Assembly (NCBI GenBank): GCA_017999435.1
Contig: JAGNLV010000004.1
Location: 62,001 to 126,000, forward strand
Length of the DNA stretch: 64,000 nt
Direction: 5' to 3'
Source: Candidatus Zixiibacteriota bacterium
Lineage (GTDB): Bacteria > Zixibacteria > MSB-5A5 > GN15 > FEB-12
Position numbers and translations under genes: made by a program. A model generated the notes under the pieces. That model saw only the letters and a list, made by a program, of their open reading frames with translations. It searched no databases and had not been told where the DNA came from. Of the stretch, positions 25,485 to 33,083 are shown piece after piece; the first letter of the stretch is position 1, and each line of letters opens with the position of its first letter.

Positions 25485-25513
25485 ATTTTATACCCTGGGC
25501 GAACAGTTGTCAA
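25485..25513 (-). promoter_or_regulatory. Near-consensus sigma70 promoter for tRNA-Val and probably thrS operon
   Basis: TTGACA (25508-25513), 17-bp spacer, TAAAAT (25485-25490) on the minus strand. The start would fall near 25478, about 40 nt before the mature tRNA. No terminator is visible between the tRNA and thrS, so the translation operon may be read from here. The rest of the 340-nt gap (25438-25777) holds only the downstream terminator of the HDOD gene. Confidence 0.75.
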
Positions 25514-25716
25514 GCCGAATTTTCCCGGCCGCGGGCAAGACCCGCGCCGGCCGAATCGCGACTCCGCCAAGGACGTCGGGCCACCGGTCAGCTTCGAATC
25601 CTGTAACCATCGCCGCCCCACCCGGTTCCTCGGAATTGCGGGACCACAAACGGGGGACACGCGAGGCGGTACCGGCCCGCCTTTCCGGGCAAGGAGACCG
25701 GACATTACCCTTGGTG

Positions 25717-25751
25717 AAAGCGAAAGACCCCGCGCCGTGGGGCGCGGGGTC
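25717..25751 (-). terminator. Intrinsic terminator after the HDOD gene
   Basis: Perfect 11-bp stem GACCCCGCGCC / GGCGCGGGGTC with a 4-nt CCAC loop (25726-25751), then TTTCGCTTT on the minus strand. It ends the FlgM-like/HDOD transcript. Confidence 0.75.
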
Positions 25752-25777
25752 GTCGTCGAACTCTCAGCGGGGCGCCC

Positions 25778-26698
25778 CTACCCCGTCAGCCCCAACATCT
25801 GCATGAACGTCTCCGCCTTCGCGTACTCGTCCCGCAGCTTATCAGCGAATCCCTCCAATCGGCCCTCATCGATCCCCAGCTTCGCCAGGGCTTCCGGATC
25901 GGGGTGGCCGATGAGATGCTGGTCCTCGCGCCCGTAGAACGTGTGCTTGGCGACGAAGTTGCCGGAGTGGACGATACAGGCGAGCAGCTCCGGGGCCGGG
26001 GCCGCGGTGGGCGAGTGGTGAAACGCAATCGCATCCCCCAGGCGCTGCGGCAGCTTCCACTGCATGGCCAGAAAGCCGCCGAGGTGGTCGTGGGTGTACC
26101 CGAGCGTCTCGCGCTCGATTTCCAGGTCGGTCGCGGTCACGTTGTCGCACCGGACGGCGGCGAACTTGGCGTACTCCTGCGCAAGGAAGCACTCGATCAC
26201 CAGCTTGCCCACGTCGTGGAGCAGCCCGGCGGAGAAGGCCGAGTCGGGATCGATCATACCCCGGTCCCGCACGCTCCGCGCGATGAGGCGGGAGCAGAAG
26301 GCGGTGGCCAGCGAGTGGCGCCAGAACCGTTCCTGCCGTTCCTGGTCGAGAGTGTTTCCCTTGAACATGTCCAGCACGCTGGCCGAGAGCACGAGGTTCT
26401 TGATCGCCTCCATGCCGACCACTACGACCGCCTGTTTGACCGACTCCACCTCGCGCGCCAGCCCGTAGAACACCGAGTTGGTCAGCTTGAGCACTTTGAC
26501 CGACATCGCCGGGTCTTCCCCGAGAATGGCCGCCACCTGGGCCGCCGAGGCGTTGGGGTCGCTGATGACTTTCTGAATCTGGTGGAAGACCACCGGCGGG
26601 GTGGGCAGATTGCGGATATTCGAGACAATCTGTCGAATCCGCGTGTCTATGGTCGCCGCTGGCGTTTCCACGTGCGTGCTCACTGCTTCGTGCGTCAT
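25778..26698 (-). CDS. HDOD-domain signalling protein
   Basis: 306 residues from ATG 26698, which overlaps the stop of the FlgM-like gene (ATGA). The HDOD domain spans about residues 25-225 (LPTPPVVFHQIQKVISDPNA, VLKLTNSVFYG, then the degenerate HD region GLLHDVGKLVIE). A C-terminal extension of about 70 residues follows. HDOD proteins are non-enzymatic relatives of HD phosphohydrolases. They often act in chemotaxis, c-di-GMP and stress signalling as protein scaffolds. This one retains an HD pair in LLHDVGK, so residual metal binding is possible. Coupling to a FlgM-like anti-sigma factor suggests a role in flagellar gene control. Confidence 0.85.
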   Translation of the reverse strand: MTHEAVSTHVETPAATIDTRIRQIVSNIRNLPTPPVVFHQIQKVISDPNASAAQVAAILGEDPAMSVKVLKLTNSVFYGLAREVESVKQAVVVVGMEAIKNLVLSASVLDMFKGNTLDQERQERFWRHSLATAFCSRLIARSVRDRGMIDPDSAFSAGLLHDVGKLVIECFLAQEYAKFAAVRCDNVTATDLEIERETLGYTHDHLGGFLAMQWKLPQRLGDAIAFHHSPTAAPAPELLACIVHSGNFVAKHTFYGREDQHLIGHPDPEALAKLGIDEGRLEGFADKLRDEYAKAETFMQMLGLTG

Positions 26699-27093
26699 TC
26701 GTCTTTCGGGGTCTCGGGTTGTTCCGGCGACCGCCGGCACATTTCGTCCGCCAGGCGGTCGGCGATCTGTCGCTTGATCTCGGGCCGGTCGTAGTACCCG
26801 GAGCGCATCCGGTCGCTCGCCAGCCGCATCTTCTCCATCCTCAGTCCCTCGGCGTCTTCGGGGGGCGGCGTGAGGATTTCCTCCGCGCGGGCGGCGTCGG
26901 CCAGCGCGGCCAGCCGTGCCCGGGCGTCCTCCGAGATCACCAGTTGATCGCCGGGCGTGCCGGCCTTCCGCGCTCCTCCGCCCTCCTCCGGCGCGGCGTT
27001 GTTCCTGCCTTTCCTGCGCACCGTCGTCTCATCGCCCGGCGTCCGCGCCGTGTCGAGCGACGGCCGCACCGTCCGAACCCTTCCTATGTTCAT
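26695..27093 (-). CDS. FlgM-like anti-sigma28 factor (probable)
   Basis: 132 residues, ATG 27093 with GAGG seven nt upstream. The first 50 residues are basic and look disordered. The C-terminal half has the FlgM pattern: ISEDARARLAAL, a helix with EKMRLASDRMRSGYYDRPE and then KRQIADRLADEM, equivalent to the family's sigma28-binding helices (typically a 'k..I..G.Y' motif before the last helix). FlgM holds FliA inactive until the hook is complete and the factor is exported. It is longer than the usual 90-100 residues. A sigma28-type promoter precedes the flagellin gene in this window, which supports the call. Confidence 0.6.
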   Translation of the reverse strand: MNIGRVRTVRPSLDTARTPGDETTVRRKGRNNAAPEEGGGARKAGTPGDQLVISEDARARLAALADAARAEEILTPPPEDAEGLRMEKMRLASDRMRSGYYDRPEIKRQIADRLADEMCRRSPEQPETPKDE

Positions 27094-27209
27094 ACGGCTG
27101 CCTCATGGTGTGAAAGTCCTGCTTCTATCCGGCGCACCCGCCGGCGTTACCTTCCTATGGCGCGCTCCGCGCGTCGCGCCGACCGCACCCGTGGCCCTCT
27201 CATCTCTGC

Positions 27210-27228
27210 CCCCGCCCGGCGGGCGGGG
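27210..27228 (-). terminator. GC-rich hairpin after the FliT-like gene
   Basis: CCCCGCCC-GCC-GGGCGGGG lies 8 nt past the FliT-like stop in a 143-nt gap. No T-run follows, so it is at best a weak terminator or an mRNA 3'-end stabiliser. A second small hairpin (CCGGCG-GGTG-CGCCGG) occurs nearer the FlgM-like gene. Confidence 0.3.
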
Positions 27229-27236
27229 CCGACTCC

Positions 27237-27689
27237 CTACTTCTTTCCGTCCACAAACTGCGGCGACGGATCCGGTTCGCTGAGGTACTGGAGAATCTGC
27301 TGGCTGTTGCGCAGTTCCCCGAGCTCCTCCTTGATCCGGTTGACCCGTCCCTGCAGGTATTCGTCGCATTCGGACACCACGTCGACGCTCTTTTTGACCA
27401 GCGTCCGGATGCTGTTGATCGTCCTCTTCACTTCCGGGAGCGCCGCGGCGAGCCGGAAGGCTTTGGGGTGTTTTTCCTGAAGCTGCCGGATCGTCAACTC
27501 CGACCGGGCGATTCTCTGGCGGTAGCGCTCGACCTCGGCCAGCAGATCCAGGAGGTGGTCGTCGCGGTTGAAGCGGACCGCGTCCCGCTGCTTGTCGAGG
27601 GTGAGGTAGAGCGACTGGTAGAACGTATACTCTTCTTTGAGCACCGCCAGCAGTTCGCGTTCGAGTTGTTTGAGCACGTCGTAGTCCAT
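27237..27689 (-). CDS. FliT/FlgN-like flagellar export chaperone
   Basis: 150 residues, nearly all helical with coiled-coil character (LERELLAVLKEEYTFYQSLY, LAEVERYRQRIARSELTIRQ). It sits directly after fliS (9-nt gap) in the position normally held by fliT, the FliD chaperone. The fold resembles FlgN, but a separate FlgN is encoded between flgJ and flgK. FliT-like is therefore the better reading, resting on context more than on a signature. Confidence 0.6.
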   Translation of the reverse strand: MDYDVLKQLERELLAVLKEEYTFYQSLYLTLDKQRDAVRFNRDDHLLDLLAEVERYRQRIARSELTIRQLQEKHPKAFRLAAALPEVKRTINSIRTLVKKSVDVVSECDEYLQGRVNRIKEELGELRNSQQILQYLSEPDPSPQFVDGKK

Positions 27690-27698
27690 GGCGCTCTC

Positions 27699-28133
27699 TC
27701 ATGCCGAGCCGACGAAACCGCCGGGCGCGGCCGCCGGGGCCGGCCCGCTCGGCGCCGGATCGGCCGATTGGGCGCGAAGGCCGATCCAGCCCTCGCGAAG
27801 GTTATTGAGTATGGCAATGTTGTCGTCAATCACGCCCGGGTCGCCGGTGGCCGCGGCCACACTGATCCGGTTGATCACGTAGGCGTACAGCCGCCCGAGT
27901 TGTGCGGAGATGTCGCCGCCCCGCTCGGCGTCCAGGGTCGTGTAGAGGTGGGTGACGAACGTCTGCGCCCGCTCCAGTTGCTCCCGACCGCCGGCCGCGT
28001 CGTCGCTCCGGTACCGGTCGGCCGCCGCCCGGAAGGCACTGATGGCCCCGTCGTACACCTGAATCACCAGTTCCAGGGGCGACTTCCCCGCCATCTCCTC
28101 CCGCCGGTACGCGGCCACTTTGCTGCTCGCCAT
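27699..28133 (-). CDS. fliS: Flagellin chaperone FliS
   Basis: 144 residues from ATG 28133. The longer frame would overlap fliD needlessly. Typical features are AAYRREEMAGKSPLELVIQV near the N-terminus, then YDGAISAFRAA, ERAQTFVTHLYTTLD, and a LYAYVINRISVAAATGD helix, all characteristic of FliS. It binds the disordered C-terminus of flagellin in the cytosol and prevents premature polymerisation. The last 25 residues are a Pro/Ala-rich tail. It lies between fliD and the FliT-like gene. Confidence 0.92.
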   Translation of the reverse strand: MASSKVAAYRREEMAGKSPLELVIQVYDGAISAFRAAADRYRSDDAAGGREQLERAQTFVTHLYTTLDAERGGDISAQLGRLYAYVINRISVAAATGDPGVIDDNIAILNNLREGWIGLRAQSADPAPSGPAPAAAPGGFVGSA

Positions 28134-28156
28134 CTGTTGTTCTCCTCCCGAAGGCA

Positions 28157-30493
28157 CTACTGCTTGCTCGTTCGAAATCCCCAGTTCGTGTTGATGCCCG
28201 CGAGTTGCGATTCGAGGTAGTTTCCGATGCTCTGCATCTCTCCGAGCGTCTGCTCCATGAGGTAGTATTTCTGCAGGAGCGACTCGCGCCGGAGCTTGAG
28301 CCGCTCGTCGATTTCCGCCACCCGTTTGGCGATCGTGTCGACCTGGGACTGGTAGCTCTTGATCCGCCGGTCGAAAGTCCCCTCCTCGGCCTTGGTCAGG
28401 CTCTCGACGACGTCTTTGAGGCGGGCGGCCACGCCCTTGGTCACCGTCACCTGCCCTTCGGCGCCGGAGATCACCTGCGTCTCATCGAGCGTCACCCGGA
28501 GCACCAGGCCGTCGGTGGTCGCGTTTCCCGTTTTTCCGGTCAGCAACTGCCCCTTGCCCTCGGCCGTCTCGCCGTTGATGGTTCCGGCCACATCTTGCCC
28601 GGCGACGCTCTCTCCGGCGGCGAGCCCGAGCGCCACGGCGGCCGAATTGTCGACCGCCTCGATTGTCACTTTCGAGGCCGACCCGTACGAGGCGCTGGCG
28701 ATCGTCAGGTACCCGCCGCCGGCGCTGCTCACCCAGGTGACCGTCACCCCGCGCGGTCCGAGGTTCTCATCGGTGGCGATCCGCGCCTGGATTTCGGCCG
28801 CCAGGGCCTCGCCCGAGCTGTAGCTCCGCGGCGTGAGGTACAGCTCCTGCGACTTGATCCCGTCGACCGTGATCTTGAGGGTGTTGTTCGACCCCGTAAG
28901 CACGAGCGGCGCAGCCTCGAGATTCCCCAGATCCCCCCCCCGGTAGTACCCCTTCGTCGCCGCCTGGGTGATGTCGACGGCGTACCCCTGGCCGACTTTG
29001 GTCGCGGCCGTCGAGGAGACGAATTCGATGCCGGTGCGCGAGGCGGACCCGGTTCGCGACATGAGCGCAATGACGTCGTCGAGATTGGTGCGCAGGGCCT
29101 CTTCGAAACGACCCGCGTCGGTAATCGCGAGCCGTCCGTCCCCCTGCGTCCGGATTCCCAGCGCGTACAACTGGGTGAATTTCGAGTCGATCCCCGGAAT
29201 GCGGTCGGCGACCGCGTTGCTCAGCGAGTTCCGCACCATCCACAGGGTCGCGTCGCCGAACAGGATCCCCGCCTCGTCGGCCTCCTGGTCGTAGCTATTC
29301 TGTTCCTCGATGAAATCGATGACTTCGTTGTAGCGCTTGATGAAATTCTGCACCCTCTCGCGGATCGCCGTGATGTCCCGCTCCGTGCCGACCGTCACCG
29401 TCTCCCCGGGAGCCGTCAACTGCGAGGCCCGCAGGGTCAGCCCTCCGATCACGTTGGTGAAGGTGTTGGTGGCCGAGGTCACAACGATGGGGGATCCCTG
29501 GCCGTCCTGCGAGCCGATGGCGATGCGGGCGTCCGAGGCTTCCTGCAGCGTGGGGGCGAACGTGCTCACCTGGAACGTGTCGCCGCCCGTCAGGATCCCG
29601 GCCGACAGGGTAATTTTGAGCCCGTCCGATCCGACCCCGGCCAGTTCCGTCTCCAGGTCGGCCTGGGTGACGACGATGGCGCCGCTGTTGGTCCCGTCGG
29701 TCCAGTTCAGCGTGATCGGCTCGTTTCCGACCGTGACCGTGGAGGTCCCGGCCACGGTGAAGGTGTAGATCCTGTTGGCCGTTCCCGTGTACGCCGCGGT
29801 CGTGCCGAGGAACACCTTGGCCGTCGACCCGCCCGCGAACGACAGTACTTCGGGCGCGTCGAACGACGGCGTTGCGAAATTCAGGTTCGCCCCGCCCGTC
29901 AGGTCGGATGTCACGGTGATTCGGTTCGCCCGTCCCGTCTTGTCCGCCGTGAGCACGAGCCGGTAGGGGTTCGAGGACGAGCCGTCGTTGACGATGCTCG
30001 CGGTGACCCCGGCGCCGGCGTCGTTGATCGCCTGGCGGATGCCCGCGAGCGAGTTGTTTGTTCCGTCGATCGTAATCGTCTTCAGCGGTCCCGCGCCGGT
30101 CTGAATCCGGATCGTCCCGGTCCCGAGCAGCGCCTGGGTGTCGCCGGCGAACCCCTGGGCGGCGAGCTGGTGGTTGCGCGCGAGCGACAGCACCTGGACG
30201 TCGTACGACCCGCCGGTGACCCGCCCGCTCGCCGTCGCCGAGAGCACGTCCGGGTCGGAGACGGTCACGGCCGCCGCTTCGTAGGACGAGGCCCGCACGA
30301 GCTGGGCCAGTTCGGTGTTGAGCGCGAGGAATTTTGCCTGGAGCGCCTTGAACGCGGAAATGATCGCCGTCTTCTTCGCCTGCTCCTCTTCGAGCAGGTC
30401 GGCGTTGCGCCGCTCCCCCTTGATGATGGTGTCGACGATCTCGGTCGTGTTGAGACCGGAGATTATTCCATCGATGGATCCTATCCCGGCCAT
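28157..30493 (-). CDS. fliD: Flagellar cap protein FliD
   Basis: 778 residues, longer than the 450-500 of many FliD proteins. The N-terminal signature is clear (IDGIISGLNTTEIVDTIIKG), followed by a coiled coil. Central Flagellin-IN-like repeats (TIDGTNNSLAGIRQAINDAG; another near residues 530-620) account for the extra length. The FliD C-terminal domain (SLTKAEEGTFDRRIKSYQSQ, MEQTLGEMQSIGNYLESQL) closes the protein. FliD forms the pentameric/hexameric cap that folds flagellin at the filament tip. It lies 155 nt downstream of fliC, separated by a hairpin, and upstream of fliS. Confidence 0.93.
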   Translation of the reverse strand: MAGIGSIDGIISGLNTTEIVDTIIKGERRNADLLEEEQAKKTAIISAFKALQAKFLALNTELAQLVRASSYEAAAVTVSDPDVLSATASGRVTGGSYDVQVLSLARNHQLAAQGFAGDTQALLGTGTIRIQTGAGPLKTITIDGTNNSLAGIRQAINDAGAGVTASIVNDGSSSNPYRLVLTADKTGRANRITVTSDLTGGANLNFATPSFDAPEVLSFAGGSTAKVFLGTTAAYTGTANRIYTFTVAGTSTVTVGNEPITLNWTDGTNSGAIVVTQADLETELAGVGSDGLKITLSAGILTGGDTFQVSTFAPTLQEASDARIAIGSQDGQGSPIVVTSATNTFTNVIGGLTLRASQLTAPGETVTVGTERDITAIRERVQNFIKRYNEVIDFIEEQNSYDQEADEAGILFGDATLWMVRNSLSNAVADRIPGIDSKFTQLYALGIRTQGDGRLAITDAGRFEEALRTNLDDVIALMSRTGSASRTGIEFVSSTAATKVGQGYAVDITQAATKGYYRGGDLGNLEAAPLVLTGSNNTLKITVDGIKSQELYLTPRSYSSGEALAAEIQARIATDENLGPRGVTVTWVSSAGGGYLTIASASYGSASKVTIEAVDNSAAVALGLAAGESVAGQDVAGTINGETAEGKGQLLTGKTGNATTDGLVLRVTLDETQVISGAEGQVTVTKGVAARLKDVVESLTKAEEGTFDRRIKSYQSQVDTIAKRVAEIDERLKLRRESLLQKYYLMEQTLGEMQSIGNYLESQLAGINTNWGFRTSKQ

Positions 30494-30596
30494 CCCGCTC
30501 CTCCTGATGTCGGCGACGTCACTGTCATTGTCCTTCCGTCTCCCCGTTCGGTCCGGCGCCCGGCCGCCGCGGCGGTCGGGCCGTTCCGGTCAAGTG

Positions 30597-30624
30597 GCCG
30601 GGGGAGGCATTGGCCTCCCCCGGC
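30597..30624 (-). terminator. Perfect 12-bp hairpin after fliC
   Basis: GCCGGGGGAGGC / GCCTCCCCCGGC with a 4-nt loop, 24 nt past the fliC stop. It lacks a T-run. It is likely a strong 3'-end stabiliser or partial terminator that lowers fliD relative to flagellin. Confidence 0.55.
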
Positions 30625-30648
30625 ACATGTGGTTCGGCCGCGGTTCGC

Positions 30649-32814
30649 TTACTGGAACAGCGACAGAATGATCTGCGGAACCTGGTTGGCCTGGGCCAGC
30701 ATGGCCGTGCCGGCCTGCACCAGGATCTGGTTCTTCGTGAACTCCGACATTTCTTTCGCCATGTCGGTGTCGCGAATCATGGACTCGGACGCGGTGAGGT
30801 TCTCGGCCGCGATCCGCAGGTTGCGGAGGTTGGATTCCAGGGTATTCTTCTGGAACGAACCCAGCGTGCCGCGGGTCGTCGACACCTCGTTGATCGCCGC
30901 GTCGATGATCGCCTGGGCGTCCTGCGCCCCCTGGACCGTCGTCACGTCGATCTCGGCGAGCGAGCTGAACATGTTGGCCGCGAAGCCGCGCCCGAGCGCG
31001 CTGGCCGCCATGTTGCGCAGGCCGATCTTGGCCGTCTGGCCGACGTTGGCGCCGATCTGGAACACGAGCGAGCGATCGACGTTGTTGATCGTCTCGGTCC
31101 CGCCGGCCGAGGTCAGATCGTACCAGAGGACTACCGACTCCGAGCGGTCGGCATTGTAGACCGTGGTGTTCACACCCGCGGTGACCGAGGTCGCCGGGCC
31201 GCCGTCGAGGCGCACGTCGAACTTGGCAGCCTTGACGTCGAGCAGCGCGCTGCCGACGTTGAGGCCGGTCGAGGCCTTGGCGATCGTCAGGTTCAGCGTC
31301 CCGCGGCCCACTTCGCCGGCCGCCTTGTTGGCGATCTCAACGTCCCACGTCGAGCCGTACTTCACCCGGTCCACCGACTGGGTGTAGTTGTCGAAGCGGA
31401 TCAGGGCGTCGGTCCCGGCGTTGGCGATCGAGTCCTCGGTCAGGCCCAGGATGTGCTCGAGATTGCCGGTCGCCGTGCCCAGCGTCCCCATCTGGAGGCC
31501 GTAGGCCGAACCTTCGTCCTTCGTGCGGATCTGAATCTTGTCGCTGTCGGTGACCACCGCATCGACATCATGCTCGCCCGCAGCGCCGCCGGCCACCAGG
31601 CCGAAGGCCGTCCCGAGCTGGGTGTCGATCTCGGTCACGATATCGGCCAGCGAGGTGTAGGTGCCCGCGGTCAGCGTGATCGTCTGCGACACGGTCGAGT
31701 TCGCTTCCGTGGTCGCCGTCAGCGTCAGCTGGTTCGCGCTCACACCCCGGTCGCTGGTCGCGGCGACCGCAAACAGGGCATCGGTCGCGTCGGTCGACGA
31801 GGCCGTCGTCCGGATCGAATACTGCGCGCCCTCGTTGGAGGCGGCCAGCGTGACCACGCCGGCGGCCGCCGAGGCGCTGATCCGGCCGGAGAGCACCGAG
31901 TTCATGCCGATCTCGGTGTTGATCTTGGCCGCCACCGCGTCGGCGTCGTCGCCGAGCTCGATATCGACCGCGATCGTCTGGGCCGAGGTCGTGCCTTCAT
32001 TCACGTCCGAATACTGGACGGTGAAGGTGTAGGTGCCGACGTTGCCGGCGGTCGCCGCCGCAAACGCGCCCGTCGCGATCGAGGCCGCATCGGCGGCCGC
32101 CGCGATCGTCAGAGCGTTGCCGAAAGCGTCCGCGATCTGCACCGACCCGGAGGTCTTCTTCGCCACGTCGGAGGCCTGCACGATGTCGAGGTTGTGGATG
32201 TTCTCGGTCAGGTTGGCCGGATCGCCGTCCGTGTTCGCCAGCGTGAACCCGAGCGCGGTCGTGTTCAACGTCGCCGTCGAATCGGCCGTCTTGGTCGCCG
32301 TAATCGAGTGCGTGCCGCTCGTCAGGTTCGACTGGCGGACCGTCACGGCGGAGTTGTTCGAGCTGGTGATGGTGGCGATGTTCGCCTTGGAGCCGTCGAG
32401 CAGCTTCTTGGTGCCGAACTGGGTGTTGGCCGCGATTCGATCGATCGTGGCGATGGCGTTTTCGATTTCCGCCTGGTCGGCCGCCAGCTGGTCGGCGTCG
32501 TTGAACCCTTCGTTCGCGGCGTGAATCGCCAGTTCGCGCATGGAAATCAGCAAATTGTTGATTTCGTTCAGCGCGCCCTCGGCGGTCTGCACCATGCTGA
32601 TCGATCCTTCCGAGTTGTCGATCGCGCGGTTGAGGCCGGCGATCTGCGCCCGGAACTGCTCCGAAATCACCAGGCCGGCCGGGTTGTCGGCGCCCTGGTT
32701 GATGCGGTAGCCCGAGGACAGCTTCTGCATGGACTGCTGCAGCGAACTGTTCGTGTTCACCAGGTTCCGGTGAGCGTTCAGCGCTGCCAGGTTGTGGTTA
32801 ATGCGAAGTGACAT
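30649..32814 (-). CDS. fliC: Flagellin, large form
   Basis: 721 residues against about 270-500 in many bacteria. The D0/D1 ends are conserved: SLRINHNLAALNAHRNL and KLSSGYRINQGADNPAGL at the N-terminus, and SMIRDTDMAKEMSEFTKNQI and LAQANQVPQIILSLFQ at the C-terminus. Residues about 170-610 are a Thr/Ala/Asp-rich variable region that would form enlarged surface domains. The gene has its own sigma28-type promoter, a leader of roughly 190 nt with CsrA-like sites, and a good Shine-Dalgarno (AGGAGG 8 nt before ATG). It polymerises into the filament. FliS, FliW and FliD neighbours support the assignment. Confidence 0.96.
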   Translation of the reverse strand: MSLRINHNLAALNAHRNLVNTNSSLQQSMQKLSSGYRINQGADNPAGLVISEQFRAQIAGLNRAIDNSEGSISMVQTAEGALNEINNLLISMRELAIHAANEGFNDADQLAADQAEIENAIATIDRIAANTQFGTKKLLDGSKANIATITSSNNSAVTVRQSNLTSGTHSITATKTADSTATLNTTALGFTLANTDGDPANLTENIHNLDIVQASDVAKKTSGSVQIADAFGNALTIAAAADAASIATGAFAAATAGNVGTYTFTVQYSDVNEGTTSAQTIAVDIELGDDADAVAAKINTEIGMNSVLSGRISASAAAGVVTLAASNEGAQYSIRTTASSTDATDALFAVAATSDRGVSANQLTLTATTEANSTVSQTITLTAGTYTSLADIVTEIDTQLGTAFGLVAGGAAGEHDVDAVVTDSDKIQIRTKDEGSAYGLQMGTLGTATGNLEHILGLTEDSIANAGTDALIRFDNYTQSVDRVKYGSTWDVEIANKAAGEVGRGTLNLTIAKASTGLNVGSALLDVKAAKFDVRLDGGPATSVTAGVNTTVYNADRSESVVLWYDLTSAGGTETINNVDRSLVFQIGANVGQTAKIGLRNMAASALGRGFAANMFSSLAEIDVTTVQGAQDAQAIIDAAINEVSTTRGTLGSFQKNTLESNLRNLRIAAENLTASESMIRDTDMAKEMSEFTKNQILVQAGTAMLAQANQVPQIILSLFQ

Positions 32815-32822
32815 CTGTCATC

Positions 32823-32854
32823 CTCCTTGAACATTTCGGGGTATCCCTACCCCG
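32823..32854 (-). promoter_or_regulatory. CsrA-type translational operator in the fliC leader
   Basis: On the minus strand a hairpin CGGGGTA-GGGA-TACCCCG (32837-32854) shows a GGA in its 4-nt loop. Eight nt later comes AGGAGG (32823-32828), the fliC Shine-Dalgarno, also with GGA. This two-site layout (hairpin plus Shine-Dalgarno) is that of the Bacillus hag leader bound by CsrA. csrA and fliW lie in the upstream operon. Binding is inferred. Confidence 0.6.
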
Positions 32855-33013
32855 CGGTATGTGGTTCTGGTCTGGTTTGGCAACTCGTCACTTCCCATGT
32901 CGCTTGCGAAATCCGTCCTGGGTCCCGATTCCTCTTGCCCCGGCGCAGCGGACCGATCCTCCTTCTCTCCTCAACTGACTTCGACCTTTGCGTAACACCT
33001 ATTGCTTATTCCA

Positions 33014-33040
33014 ACATCGGCACTTCGGCCCCGAACTTTA
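33014..33040 (-). promoter_or_regulatory. Sigma28 (FliA) promoter of fliC
   Basis: TAAAGTTC (33033-33040), 11-bp spacer, GCCGATGT (33014-33021) on the minus strand. The enterobacterial consensus is TAAAGTTT-N11-GCCGATAA, so 13 of 16 positions match with exact spacing. The start would be near 33007, about 190 nt before the flagellin ATG. Apart from the CsrA-like operator, the leader shows several further GGA triplets but no other recognised element. Confidence 0.85.
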
Positions 33041-33083
33041 TCCCCGGCGCTCCCTTGGCCCCCCGGAAAGCGGAGAGACGGCC

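Noticed and set aside
25575-25640. Second tRNA suggested by a TTCGAAT sequence
   Set aside because: The flanking bases do not form a T-stem and no cloverleaf can be drawn.
28205-32811. Two very long plus-strand frames (984 and 733 codons) over the flagellin and cap genes
   Set aside because: They mirror fliD and fliC on the other strand. Codon bias of those genes removes stops from the antisense frames.
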